Positions 56,387 to 64,000 of a DNA stretch of 64,000 bases are shown here, one piece after another (position 1 is the first letter of the stretch; the number at the start of each line of letters is the position of its first letter). The DNA is from Streptomyces amritsarensis (lineage in GTDB: Bacteria; Actinomycetota; Actinomycetes; Streptomycetales; Streptomycetaceae). Where the stretch lies: NCBI RefSeq assembly GCF_001953875.1, contig NZ_MQUR01000028.1, positions 1 to 64,000 of the forward strand, in the 5' to 3' direction. A model generated the notes under the pieces. It did no database searches, was not told the origin of the DNA, and saw only the letters and a list, made by a program, of their open reading frames with translations. The translations under genes and the position numbers were made by a program.

Positions 56387-58786
56387 ATGACGGGGCTCTT
56401 CACCCCTCTCGCGCCGGATGGCACCGCTGATCTGGCATCCGCAGTACTCACCGATGACAATCGGCTCATCGTGATCGTCATTGCGGCCGTGGCACTCGCC
56501 GCACTCGTCGTCGCGCAGTTCCTGGTCCGCCAGGTCCTCGCCGCCGACGAGGGAACCGACAGCATGAAGAAGATCGCCGCAGCCGTCCAGGAAGGCGCCA
56601 ACGCCTACCTCGGCCGGCAGCTGCGCACCCTCGGCATCTTCGCCGTCGTGGTCTTCTTCCTGCTCTTCCTGCTCCCCGCCGACGACTGGAACCAGCGGGC
56701 GGGACGCTCCGCCTTCTTCCTCGTCGGCGCCATCTTCTCGGCGGCCACCGGCTACATCGGCATGCGCCTCGCGGTCCGCGCCAACGTGCGTGTCGCCGCC
56801 GCCGCACGCCAGGCCACCCCGGCCGAGGGGGAGCCAGCCAAGGACCTGACCGAGGTCTCCCACCAGGCGATGAAGATCGCCTTCCGCACGGGCGGCGTGG
56901 TCGGCATGTTCACCGTCGGCCTCGGCCTCTTCGGCGCCTCCTGCGTCGTCCTGGTCTACGCCGCGGACGCCCCCAAGGTCCTGGAGGGCTTCGGTCTCGG
57001 CGCCGCCCTGATCGCGATGTTCATGCGCGTGGGCGGCGGAATCTTCACCAAGGCCGCCGACGTCGGCGCCGACCTGGTCGGCAAGGTCGAACAGGGCATT
57101 CCGGAGGACGACCCGCGCAATGCCGCGACCATCGCCGACAACGTGGGCGACAACGTCGGAGACTGCGCCGGAATGGCGGCCGACCTCTTCGAGTCCTACG
57201 CCGTCACCCTCGTGGCAGCGCTCATCCTCGGCAAGGCCGCCTTCGGCGACCTGGGCCTGGCCTTCCCGCTGATCGTCCCCGCCATCGGCGTCATCACCGC
57301 GATGATCGGCATCTTCGCGGTCTCCCCGCGCCGCAGCGACCGCAGCGGCATGACCGCCATCAACCGCGGCTTCTTCATCTCGGCCGTGATCTCCCTGGTG
57401 CTGGTCGCGATCGCCGTCTACGCCTACCTGCCGTCCACCTACAAGGAGCTCGTCGGCGTCGAGAACGAGGCGATCACCAACCACTCCGGCGACCCGCGCG
57501 TCCTGGCCGTCGTCGCCGTCGCCATCGGCATCGTGCTGGCGGCCCTGATCCAGCAGCTGACCGGCTACTTCACCGAGACCAACCGCCGCCCCGTCCGGGA
57601 CATCGGCAAGTCCTCCCTGACGGGAGCCGCCACGGTCGTCCTCGCCGGCATCTCCGTCGGCCTGGAGTCCGCCGTCTACACGGCGCTCCTGATCGGCCTC
57701 GGCGTCTACGGGGCGTTCCTGCTCGGCGGCACCTCGATCCTGCTGGCGCTCTTCGCGGTGGCCCTGGCCGGCACCGGCCTGCTCACCACCGTCGGCGTCA
57801 TCGTCGCCATGGACACCTTCGGGCCCGTCTCCGACAACGCCCAGGGCATCGCCGAGATGTCCGGCGACGTCGAGGGCGCCGGCGCGCAGGTCCTGACCGA
57901 CCTCGACGCCGTCGGCAACACCACCAAGGCCATCACCAAGGGCATCGCCATCGCGACGGCCGTGCTCGCCGCCGCCGCGCTCTTCGGCTCGTACAACGAC
58001 GCGATCGCCGTCGCGGTCAAGGAAGTCGGCGCCAAGGCCGGGGAGCTGAACCTCAGCCTGGACATCGCGCAGCCCAACAACCTCGTCGGGCTGATCCTGG
58101 GCGCGGCCGTGGTCTTCCTGTTCTCCGGCCTCGCCATCAACGCGGTCTCCCGCTCCGCGGGCTCGGTGGTCTACGAGGTGCGCCGCCAGTTCCGCGAGCA
58201 CCCCGGGATCATGGACTACAGCGAGAAGCCCGAGTACGGGCGCGTCGTCGACATCTGCACCAAGGACGCGCTGCGCGAGCTCGCCACGCCCGGCCTGCTC
58301 GCCGTCCTGACACCGATCGCGGTCGGCTTCAGCCTCGGTGTGGGCGCCCTCGGGGCCTTCCTCGCCGGCGCCATCGGCACGGGCACGCTGATGGCGGTCT
58401 TCCTCGCCAACTCCGGCGGCGCCTGGGACAACGCCAAGAAGCTGGTCGAGGACGGCCACCACGGCGGCAAGGGCAGCGAGGCCCACGAGGCGGTCGTGAT
58501 CGGCGACACGGTCGGCGACCCGTTCAAGGACACCGCCGGTCCCGCGATCAACCCGCTGCTGAAGGTCATGAACCTGGTGGCGCTGCTGATCGCCCCCGCC
58601 GTCGTGCAGTTCAGCTACGGCGCGGACACCAGCCCGACCGTACGGGCGATCGTCGCGGTCCTCGCGATCGGCGTCATCGTCGGCGCGGTGTACGTCTCCA
58701 AGCGCCGCGGCATCGCCGTGGGGGACGAGACGGACGGGACGGCCGAGCGGGTGGCCCAGTCGGCCGATCCGGCGACGGTCTCCTGA
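56387..58786 (+). CDS. hppA: Membrane proton-translocating pyrophosphatase
   Basis: The protein has 799 aa from the ATG at 56387 with AAGGAGGAC. About 16 membrane helices are present. Pyrophosphate/Mg sites: DVGADLVGKVEQGIPEDDPRN, ADNVGDNVGDCAG and GDTVGDPFKDTAGP. The motif GNTTKAITKG has Lys where potassium-dependent enzymes have Ala, indicating the K+-independent H+-pumping class. It couples pyrophosphate hydrolysis to proton export. It is monocistronic between two terminators. Confidence 0.96.
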   Translation: MTGLFTPLAPDGTADLASAVLTDDNRLIVIVIAAVALAALVVAQFLVRQVLAADEGTDSMKKIAAAVQEGANAYLGRQLRTLGIFAVVVFFLLFLLPADDWNQRAGRSAFFLVGAIFSAATGYIGMRLAVRANVRVAAAARQATPAEGEPAKDLTEVSHQAMKIAFRTGGVVGMFTVGLGLFGASCVVLVYAADAPKVLEGFGLGAALIAMFMRVGGGIFTKAADVGADLVGKVEQGIPEDDPRNAATIADNVGDNVGDCAGMAADLFESYAVTLVAALILGKAAFGDLGLAFPLIVPAIGVITAMIGIFAVSPRRSDRSGMTAINRGFFISAVISLVLVAIAVYAYLPSTYKELVGVENEAITNHSGDPRVLAVVAVAIGIVLAALIQQLTGYFTETNRRPVRDIGKSSLTGAATVVLAGISVGLESAVYTALLIGLGVYGAFLLGGTSILLALFAVALAGTGLLTTVGVIVAMDTFGPVSDNAQGIAEMSGDVEGAGAQVLTDLDAVGNTTKAITKGIAIATAVLAAAALFGSYNDAIAVAVKEVGAKAGELNLSLDIAQPNNLVGLILGAAVVFLFSGLAINAVSRSAGSVVYEVRRQFREHPGIMDYSEKPEYGRVVDICTKDALRELATPGLLAVLTPIAVGFSLGVGALGAFLAGAIGTGTLMAVFLANSGGAWDNAKKLVEDGHHGGKGSEAHEAVVIGDTVGDPFKDTAGPAINPLLKVMNLVALLIAPAVVQFSYGADTSPTVRAIVAVLAIGVIVGAVYVSKRRGIAVGDETDGTAERVAQSADPATVS

Positions 58787-58843
58787 CCGAGGCGCCGGCC
58801 GAAGGACGGGCCGGGCCGGGCAGGGCCGGCCGTGCGCCCGAAC

Positions 58844-58887
58844 GGCGGACAGGCGACGCGGACTGACGCGTCGTCTGTCCGCCTTTG
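58844..58887 (+). terminator. Terminator of hppA
   Basis: A 17-bp stem (58844-58860 with 58867-58883, one G-U) with loop GACTGA is followed by TTT. It starts 57 bases after the hppA stop. Confidence 0.85.
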
Positions 58888-58948
58888 TGCGTCCCCCGAC
58901 GGCAGGCGTGTATCTTCCGGGCCGAGAGCCTTCGAAGGGACCAATCCG

Positions 58949-59515
58949 GTGAACAAGAAGCTTGCGGCCGCGTTGTCGGGCAGTGCGGTGCTGATGCTCG
59001 TCCTGTCCGGCTGCGGCGGGGACGACGGCGACGAGAAGGCCAACGCCTGGGCCAAGAAGGTCTGCGACCAGTGGCAGCCCGAACTCAAGAAGATCGAGAC
59101 CGCCAACGCCGACATCAAGCGCGTGGCCACGGAGAGCAGCAAGCCCGACGAGGTCAAGCAGACCGACGCGGCGGCTTTCGCGGCCATGTCGGAGTCGTAC
59201 AAGACGATGGGCAGCGCCCTGCAGCAGGCGGGTGTGCCGCCGGTCAAGAACGGCGCCAAGACCCAGGAGGCGGCGGTCAAGGGCTTCGAGGCGACCTCCA
59301 AGGGGTACGCCGACCTGAAGGCCAAGATGGACGCCCTCGACCCCGCGGACCAGACGAAGTTCGCCGACGGCCTCAAGGAGGTCGCGGGCGGCCTGCAGGA
59401 GGCGACGAAGGGCGGCCAGGACGCCCTCGCCACGCTCAACGCGGGCGGTCTCGACAAGGCCATCAACAACCAGAAGGGCTGCCAGGTCGCGGCGACCTCG
59501 GCAGCGCCCAAGTAG
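58949..59515 (+). CDS. Small secreted lipoprotein
   Basis: The protein has 188 aa from GTG at 58949 (GAAGGGACC upstream). It has a Lys-rich start, hydrophobic stretch and lipobox LVLSGC, followed by Gly-Gly-Asp and an almost wholly helical mature part rich in Lys, Ala and Glu. Two cysteines (KVCDQ and the near-terminal KGCQV) could pair. It is probably a helical-bundle surface lipoprotein; no function is recognised. A hairpin terminator follows. Confidence 0.85.
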   Translation: MNKKLAAALSGSAVLMLVLSGCGGDDGDEKANAWAKKVCDQWQPELKKIETANADIKRVATESSKPDEVKQTDAAAFAAMSESYKTMGSALQQAGVPPVKNGAKTQEAAVKGFEATSKGYADLKAKMDALDPADQTKFADGLKEVAGGLQEATKGGQDALATLNAGGLDKAINNQKGCQVAATSAAPK

Positions 59516-59553
59516 GCGCCCTCCAGGGCGCGTACCGCGCCGCACGAGGACCC

Positions 59554-59592
59554 GGGCGGCCGGGCTCCCGCGAGGGAGCCCGGCCGCCCTTT
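59554..59592 (+). terminator. Terminator after lipoprotein gene
   Basis: A perfect 16-bp stem (59554-59569 with 59574-59589) with loop GCGA is followed by TTT. Confidence 0.88.
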
Positions 59593-59649
59593 CGCACATC
59601 CGGGCCCGTGGTGACCGGCGGGACGGGCCCCAGCGGACACAATGGACGG

Positions 59650-61176
59650 GTGAGTACCACCAGCCTCCCCACCCCCGACCACGCCGCCGAGCTCCGCAGC
59701 GCGATGCTGGCCGCCGGCTTCACCGCCGACGGGCTGCTCGACCTGCTCGGCGCCCCCGCCTACGCCGCGCTGGCCCGCAGCGAGACGGTCCCCGCCCTGC
59801 GCGCCACCCGGGGCGGCGGAGACGGCCCGCTCGCCACCCTGGTCCGGCTGTTCCTGCTCCAGCAGCCCGTGCCGTACGTGCACGCCGCGACGGCGATGCC
59901 GGTCGAGGCCGCCCTGGCCGACGGGTGGCTGCGGCGCGAGGGCGACGAGGTGCACGCCACCGTCGACGTGCGCCCGTACGGGGGCCCCGACGGCGAGGAC
60001 TGGTTCATCGTCTCGGACCTCGGCTGCGCCGTCGGCGGGGCCGGCGGGATCGGCAGCCGGGAGGAGGGCGTCGTACTCGGCGTCGGCGGAGCCTCCACGA
60101 CCCTGGCCGGGATTACCGTGCGCACGCCGGTCGGCTCCGCCCTCGACGTGGGTACCGGATCGGGCATCCAGGCGCTGCACGCCACCCGGCACGCGACCCG
60201 GGTCACCGCCACCGACGTCAACCCCAGAGCCCTCGGATTCACCCGTTTGACGCTGGCCCTCTCCGGGGCGCCGGAGGCCGAGCTGCTCACCGGCTCGCTC
60301 TTCGAGCCGGTCGGCGAGGCGACGTACGACCTGATCGTGTCGAACCCGCCGTTCGTGATCTCCCCGGGCGCCCGGCTGACGTACCGCGACGGCGGAATGG
60401 GCGGCGACGACCTGTGCCGGACGTTGGTCCAGGAGGCGGGCGCACGGCTCAATCCCGGCGGGTACGCGCAGTTCCTCGGCAACTGGCAGCACGTGGAGGG
60501 CGAGGACTGGCGCGACCGGCTCCGCTCCTGGGTGCCGCGCGGCTGTGATGCCTGGATCGTCCAGCGCGACGTGCAGGACGTCACGCAGTACGCGGAGCTG
60601 TGGCTGCGCGACGCGGGCGACCACCGCACCGACCCCGAGGAGTACGCGCGGCGTTACGAGGACTGGCTGGACGAGTTCGAGGCCCGCAAGACCAGGAGCG
60701 TCGGCTTCGGATGGATCACCTTGCGCCGGACGGACGCGGCGGAGCCCTCGATCGTGGTCGAGGAGTGGCCGCACACGGTGGAGCAGCCGCTCGGCGAGGC
60801 CGTCCTCGCCCACTTCGCCCGCCAGGACTACCTGCGCGAGCACGACGACGCGGCCCTGCTGGAGGCCCGCTTCGTGCTGGTCGAGGAAGTCGTCCAGGAG
60901 CAGGTCGGCTCGCCCGGAGCGGAGGACCCCGAACATGTCGTGCTCCGGCAGAACCGCGGAATGCGGCGCGCCACGAAGGTCGACACGGTCGGCGCGGGCT
61001 TCGCGGGAGTGTGTGACGGCTCACTGAGCGCCGGACGGATCCTGGACGCGATCGCACAGCTGATGCAGGAGGACCCCGTCGTGCTGCGCGACCGGACTCC
61101 GGAGGCCATCCGGATGCTGGTTGAGCAGGGTTTCCTGGAGCCCGTGGCGACCCCCGGTCAGAAGCCGGCACCGTGA
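59650..61176 (+). CDS. Class I SAM-dependent methyltransferase (NPPF type)
   Basis: The protein has 508 aa from GTG at 59650. An N-terminal helical domain (about 1-150) precedes the Rossmann methyltransferase: ALDVGTGSGIQALHATRHA (motif I), VTATDVNPRAL, and YDLIVSNPPFVISPG, the motif of enzymes methylating planar amino groups (HemK, RsmC, RlmG). A C-terminal region of about 200 residues without a named motif makes it longer than RsmC/HemK. The target is probably rRNA or a translation protein. The same gene lies upstream of topA in S. coelicolor (SCO3545). Confidence 0.88.
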   Translation: MSTTSLPTPDHAAELRSAMLAAGFTADGLLDLLGAPAYAALARSETVPALRATRGGGDGPLATLVRLFLLQQPVPYVHAATAMPVEAALADGWLRREGDEVHATVDVRPYGGPDGEDWFIVSDLGCAVGGAGGIGSREEGVVLGVGGASTTLAGITVRTPVGSALDVGTGSGIQALHATRHATRVTATDVNPRALGFTRLTLALSGAPEAELLTGSLFEPVGEATYDLIVSNPPFVISPGARLTYRDGGMGGDDLCRTLVQEAGARLNPGGYAQFLGNWQHVEGEDWRDRLRSWVPRGCDAWIVQRDVQDVTQYAELWLRDAGDHRTDPEEYARRYEDWLDEFEARKTRSVGFGWITLRRTDAAEPSIVVEEWPHTVEQPLGEAVLAHFARQDYLREHDDAALLEARFVLVEEVVQEQVGSPGAEDPEHVVLRQNRGMRRATKVDTVGAGFAGVCDGSLSAGRILDAIAQLMQEDPVVLRDRTPEAIRMLVEQGFLEPVATPGQKPAP

Positions 61177-61752
61177 TGTAACCCTGGGTTCGCCCGGCGT
61201 ATCCCCGGGGCTGGCAGCGTGCTGCGCAGCGGGGTCCGGGGGGGGCCCGGGAGTGGCCCGGGGGTGAGGGGAACGGCGCGGAAACCGGTCCGGCGATCTT
61301 CGCCGAGGCCGTGTTCACGCTGTTCGGGGCCGCTCTGCAGGCCTGGACGGGAGCGCGCGCCGGCCGCCGTGCGCCGGTGGTCGAGGCTGCGCGCCCCGTC
61401 ACGGTCGAACCATCGCCTCCGCTTCTTCGGCGGGGCTGCGCGGGCCAGGGGCGGCCCGGCGGCGCAGGCCGGTCCGGCGCCGCCGCGAGGGGTGCGCCGG
61501 CGGCCGCGGCACCGGCTCCGGAAGCCCACGCGGGACGGGGCGCGGACGCGGGGCCAGACGGCCCCGCGGCCACTCGGCCCGGTGATCGGGAAGGGTCCGG
61601 CGCGGCATCCGGGCGGCAGAAACCGCACTTGTCGGGTTACCGTTCGAGTGGCCGTTGCGGGCTTGTGCCGTTTGACACGGGGGCGGGTTGTACCGTCACA
61701 CTCCGCAGCGTCGCCGTACTGCGACCGAGTGCCGACCGGAGAGAAGAGCCAA
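61177..61752. other. 576-base gap between methyltransferase and topA genes
   Basis: No complete gene is recognised. Bases about 61263-61390 in one forward frame have strongly GC third positions and read as a plausible amphipathic segment (AIFAEAVFTLFGAALQAWTG), but lack a ribosome site and a proper start and decay into Arg/Ala-rich sequence. It may be a gene remnant. The last part (about 61650-61752) should contain the topA promoter. Confidence 0.4.
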
Positions 61753-61753
61753 G

Positions 61754-64000
61754 TTGTCCCCGACTAGCGAGACCGCAAAGGGCGGCCGCCGACTCGTCAT
61801 CGTCGAGTCCCCTGCCAAGGCGAAGACGATCAAGGGCTACCTCGGCCCGGGATACGTCGTCGAGGCGAGCGTCGGGCACATCCGCGACCTCCCCAACGGC
61901 GCGGCCGAGGTTCCCGACAAGTACACCGGTGAGGTCCGCCGCCTCGGCGTGGACGTCGAGCACGACTTCCAGCCGATCTACGTCGTCAACGCCGACAAGA
62001 AGGCCCAGGTCCGCAAGCTCAAGGAGCTGCTGGCCGAGTCCGACGAACTCTTCCTCGCCACCGATGAGGACCGCGAGGGCGAAGCCATCGCGTGGCACCT
62101 TCAGGAAGTCCTCAAGCCCAAGGTCCCCGTCCACCGGATGGTCTTCCACGAGATCACCAAGGACGCGATCCGCGACGCCGTCGCCAACCCGCGCGAGCTG
62201 AACCAGCGCATGGTCGACGCCCAGGAGACCCGCCGCATCCTCGACCGCCTCTACGGCTACGAGGTCTCGCCGGTCCTGTGGAAGAAGGTCATGCCGCGCC
62301 TGTCGGCCGGCCGCGTCCAGTCGGTGGCCACCCGCCTCGTCGTCGAGCGGGAGCGCGAGCGCATCGCGTTCCGCTCCGCCGAGTACTGGGACCTGACCGG
62401 AACCTTCTCCACCGGCCGCGCCGGCGACCCGTCCGACCCGTCGTCGCTGGTCGCCCGCCTGAACACGGTCGACGGCAAGCGCGTCGCGCAGGGCCGCGAC
62501 TTCGGCGCGAACGGGCAGCTCAAGAGCGAGGTGCTGCACCTCGACGAGGCAGGCGCGCGGGCGCTGGCCGCCGCGCTCGCCGACACCGCGTTCGCCGTCC
62601 GGTCGGTCGAGTCCAAGCCCTACCGCCGTTCCCCCTACGCCCCCTTCCGCACGACGACGCTCCAGCAGGAGGCCTCGCGCAAGCTGGGCTTCGGTGCGAA
62701 GGCGACGATGCAGGTGGCGCAGAAGCTGTACGAGAACGGCTTCATCACCTACATGCGTACGGACTCCACCACGCTCTCCGACACCGCCGTGGCGGCCGCC
62801 CGGGCGCAGGTCACCCAGCTGTACGGGGCCGACTACCTGCCGGAGAAGCCGCGCGTCTACGCGGGCAAGGTCAAGAACGCGCAGGAGGCGCACGAGGCGA
62901 TCCGCCCCTCGGGTGATCGTTTCCGCACCCCGGCCGAGACGGGCCTGACCGGCGACCAGTTCCGGCTGTACGAGCTCATCTGGAAGCGCACCGTCGCCTC
63001 CCAGATGAAGGACGCGACCGGCAACAGCGTCACCGTGAAGATCGGCGGACGCGCCTCGGACGGCCGTGACGCCGAGTTCAGCGCGTCCGGCAAGACGATC
63101 ACCTTCCACGGCTTCATGAAGGCGTACGTCGAGGGCGCGGACGACCCGAACGCCGAGCTCGACGACCGCGAGCGGCGCCTGCCGCAGGTCGCGGAGGGCG
63201 ACGCGCTGGCCGCCGAGGAGATCACGGCGGACGGCCACGCGACCAAGCCGCCGGCCCGCTACACCGAGGCCTCGCTGGTCAAGGAGCTCGAGGAGCGCGA
63301 GATCGGCCGGCCGTCGACGTACGCGTCGATCATCGGCACGATCCTCGACCGCGGCTACGTCTTCAAGAAGGGCACGGCCCTCGTGCCGTCCTTCCTGTCG
63401 TTCGCCGTGGTCAACCTGCTGGAGAAGCACTTCGGCCGGCTCGTCGACTACGACTTCACCGCGAAGATGGAGGACGACCTCGACCGCATCGCGCGGGGCG
63501 AGGCCCAGTCCGTGCCGTGGCTGAAGCGGTTCTACTTCGGCTCCGAGAACGCCACCGAGGTCGTGCCCTCGGGCGGCGATCACCTGGGCGGCCTCAAGGA
63601 GCTGGTCACGGACCTGGGCGCGATCGACGCCCGGGAGATCTCCTCCTTCCCCGTCGGCGAGGGCATCGTGCTGCGCGTCGGCCGCTACGGGCCGTACGTG
63701 GAGCGGGGCGAGAAGGACTCCGAGGGCCACCAGCGCGCCGACATCCCCGACGACATGGCTCCGGACGAGCTGACGGTCGCCTACGCGGAGGAGCTGTTCG
63801 CGAAGCCGAGCGGAGAGTTCCAGCTCGGCAAGGACCCGGTCAGCGGGAACGAGATCGTCGCCAAGGACGGCCGCTACGGGCCGTACGTGACGGAGATCCT
63901 GCCCGAGGGCACGCCGAAGACCGGCAAGAACGCAGTCAAGGCGCGCACGGCCTCGCTCTTCAAGACGATGAGCCTGGACACGGTCACCCTCGACGACGCC
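61754..64000 (+). CDS. topA: DNA topoisomerase I (3' end beyond window)
   Basis: The first 749 codons are present, from TTG at 61754. The Toprim domain starts RRLVIVESPAKAKTI and has ATDEDREGEAIAWHL. The catalytic Tyr, about residue 333, lies in FITYMRTDST. Later parts have EAHEAIRPSG and RYTEASLVKELEEREIGRPSTYA. Toward the window end come repeats of the TopoI-repeat type (GIVLRVGRYGPYVERG, and EIVAKDGRYGPYVTEI) in place of zinc fingers; actinobacterial enzymes continue with a Lys-rich tail. It relaxes negative supercoils and is essential. Confidence 0.97.
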   Translation, partial: MSPTSETAKGGRRLVIVESPAKAKTIKGYLGPGYVVEASVGHIRDLPNGAAEVPDKYTGEVRRLGVDVEHDFQPIYVVNADKKAQVRKLKELLAESDELFLATDEDREGEAIAWHLQEVLKPKVPVHRMVFHEITKDAIRDAVANPRELNQRMVDAQETRRILDRLYGYEVSPVLWKKVMPRLSAGRVQSVATRLVVERERERIAFRSAEYWDLTGTFSTGRAGDPSDPSSLVARLNTVDGKRVAQGRDFGANGQLKSEVLHLDEAGARALAAALADTAFAVRSVESKPYRRSPYAPFRTTTLQQEASRKLGFGAKATMQVAQKLYENGFITYMRTDSTTLSDTAVAAARAQVTQLYGADYLPEKPRVYAGKVKNAQEAHEAIRPSGDRFRTPAETGLTGDQFRLYELIWKRTVASQMKDATGNSVTVKIGGRASDGRDAEFSASGKTITFHGFMKAYVEGADDPNAELDDRERRLPQVAEGDALAAEEITADGHATKPPARYTEASLVKELEEREIGRPSTYASIIGTILDRGYVFKKGTALVPSFLSFAVVNLLEKHFGRLVDYDFTAKMEDDLDRIARGEAQSVPWLKRFYFGSENATEVVPSGGDHLGGLKELVTDLGAIDAREISSFPVGEGIVLRVGRYGPYVERGEKDSEGHQRADIPDDMAPDELTVAYAEELFAKPSGEFQLGKDPVSGNEIVAKDGRYGPYVTEILPEGTPKTGKNAVKARTASLFKTMSLDTVTLDDA

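Noticed and set aside
56369..59599. Open frame of over 1000 codons opposite hppA and the lipoprotein gene
   Set aside because: Antisense shadow; the forward strand encodes an unmistakable pyrophosphatase.

Overview
The window is chromosomal DNA of a Streptomyces or very close relative. GC is high throughout, GTG/TTG starts and 4-base ATGA/GTGA overlaps are common, and several developmental genes of the genus are present (wblA, bldG and its anti-sigma partner, crp). From about 19.3 kb to the right end the gene order is the conserved actinobacterial block from ponA-like/whiB to topA, which I recall also from Mycobacterium tuberculosis (ponA2, whiB4, two ArsA-like ATPases, DUF4177, RidA, MBL, crp, nth, Nudix, marP, ephE-like, acs, HAD, tad cluster, topA). 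It is therefore core genome.

The left 17-19 kb is accessory. It is a Gram-positive type IV secretion/conjugation-like gene set in two divergent operons. The rightward operon holds TcpC-like, small VirB2-like, TcpE/PrgI-like, VirB4 ATPase, a lipoprotein and a TrbL/VirB6-like protein. The leftward operon runs off the left edge in a probable VirB1-like cell-wall hydrolase. No relaxase, coupling ATPase or integrase is seen; they may lie further left. The set abuts a tRNA-Pro(CGG) gene whose 3' end points into it, a usual integration site.

The most unusual content is embedded in this set. Each operon carries a protein whose residues match the CD38/ADP-ribosyl cyclase active-site pattern: WS, LE-x9-D, W-x3-S, and a final Glu exactly 32 residues after the second Trp. 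Each gene is preceded by a member of a paralogous family of about 190-210 aa (three copies in all), and each protein has a long Pro/Ala-rich C-terminal tail. Two promoter regions of the set share an inverted repeat TTTCCTC-N12-GAGGAAA. I infer an undescribed T4SS-linked NAD-targeting effector, adaptor or immunity system. Nearby are a WhiB-like protein with a long winged-helix extension and a NucS-type nuclease fused to a cysteine-less alkyltransferase-like domain.

The core part, left to right: a metallophosphoesterase, YqeY, a class A penicillin-binding protein, wblA and an ArsA-like pair (19.4-26.4 kb); a DUF4177/RidA/Nudix/MBL/L12-like operon, a nucleotidyltransferase, crp, nth, Nudix and a MarP-like protease (26.4-34 kb); hydrolase, holin-like, nhaA, acs and a SulP-carbonic anhydrase fusion (34-42 kb); a secreted deacetylase, a CooC-like ATPase, a degenerate Fic protein and a HAD phosphatase (42-47 kb). 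Two probable structured RNAs flank the HAD gene, one a clear 6C RNA, followed by paired DnaA boxes. Then come the tad/Flp pilus cluster (47-52 kb), a DUF1998-type helicase divergent from bldG and its anti-sigma partner, the proton-pumping pyrophosphatase hppA, a lipoprotein, a methyltransferase, and the 5' three quarters of topA (52-64 kb).
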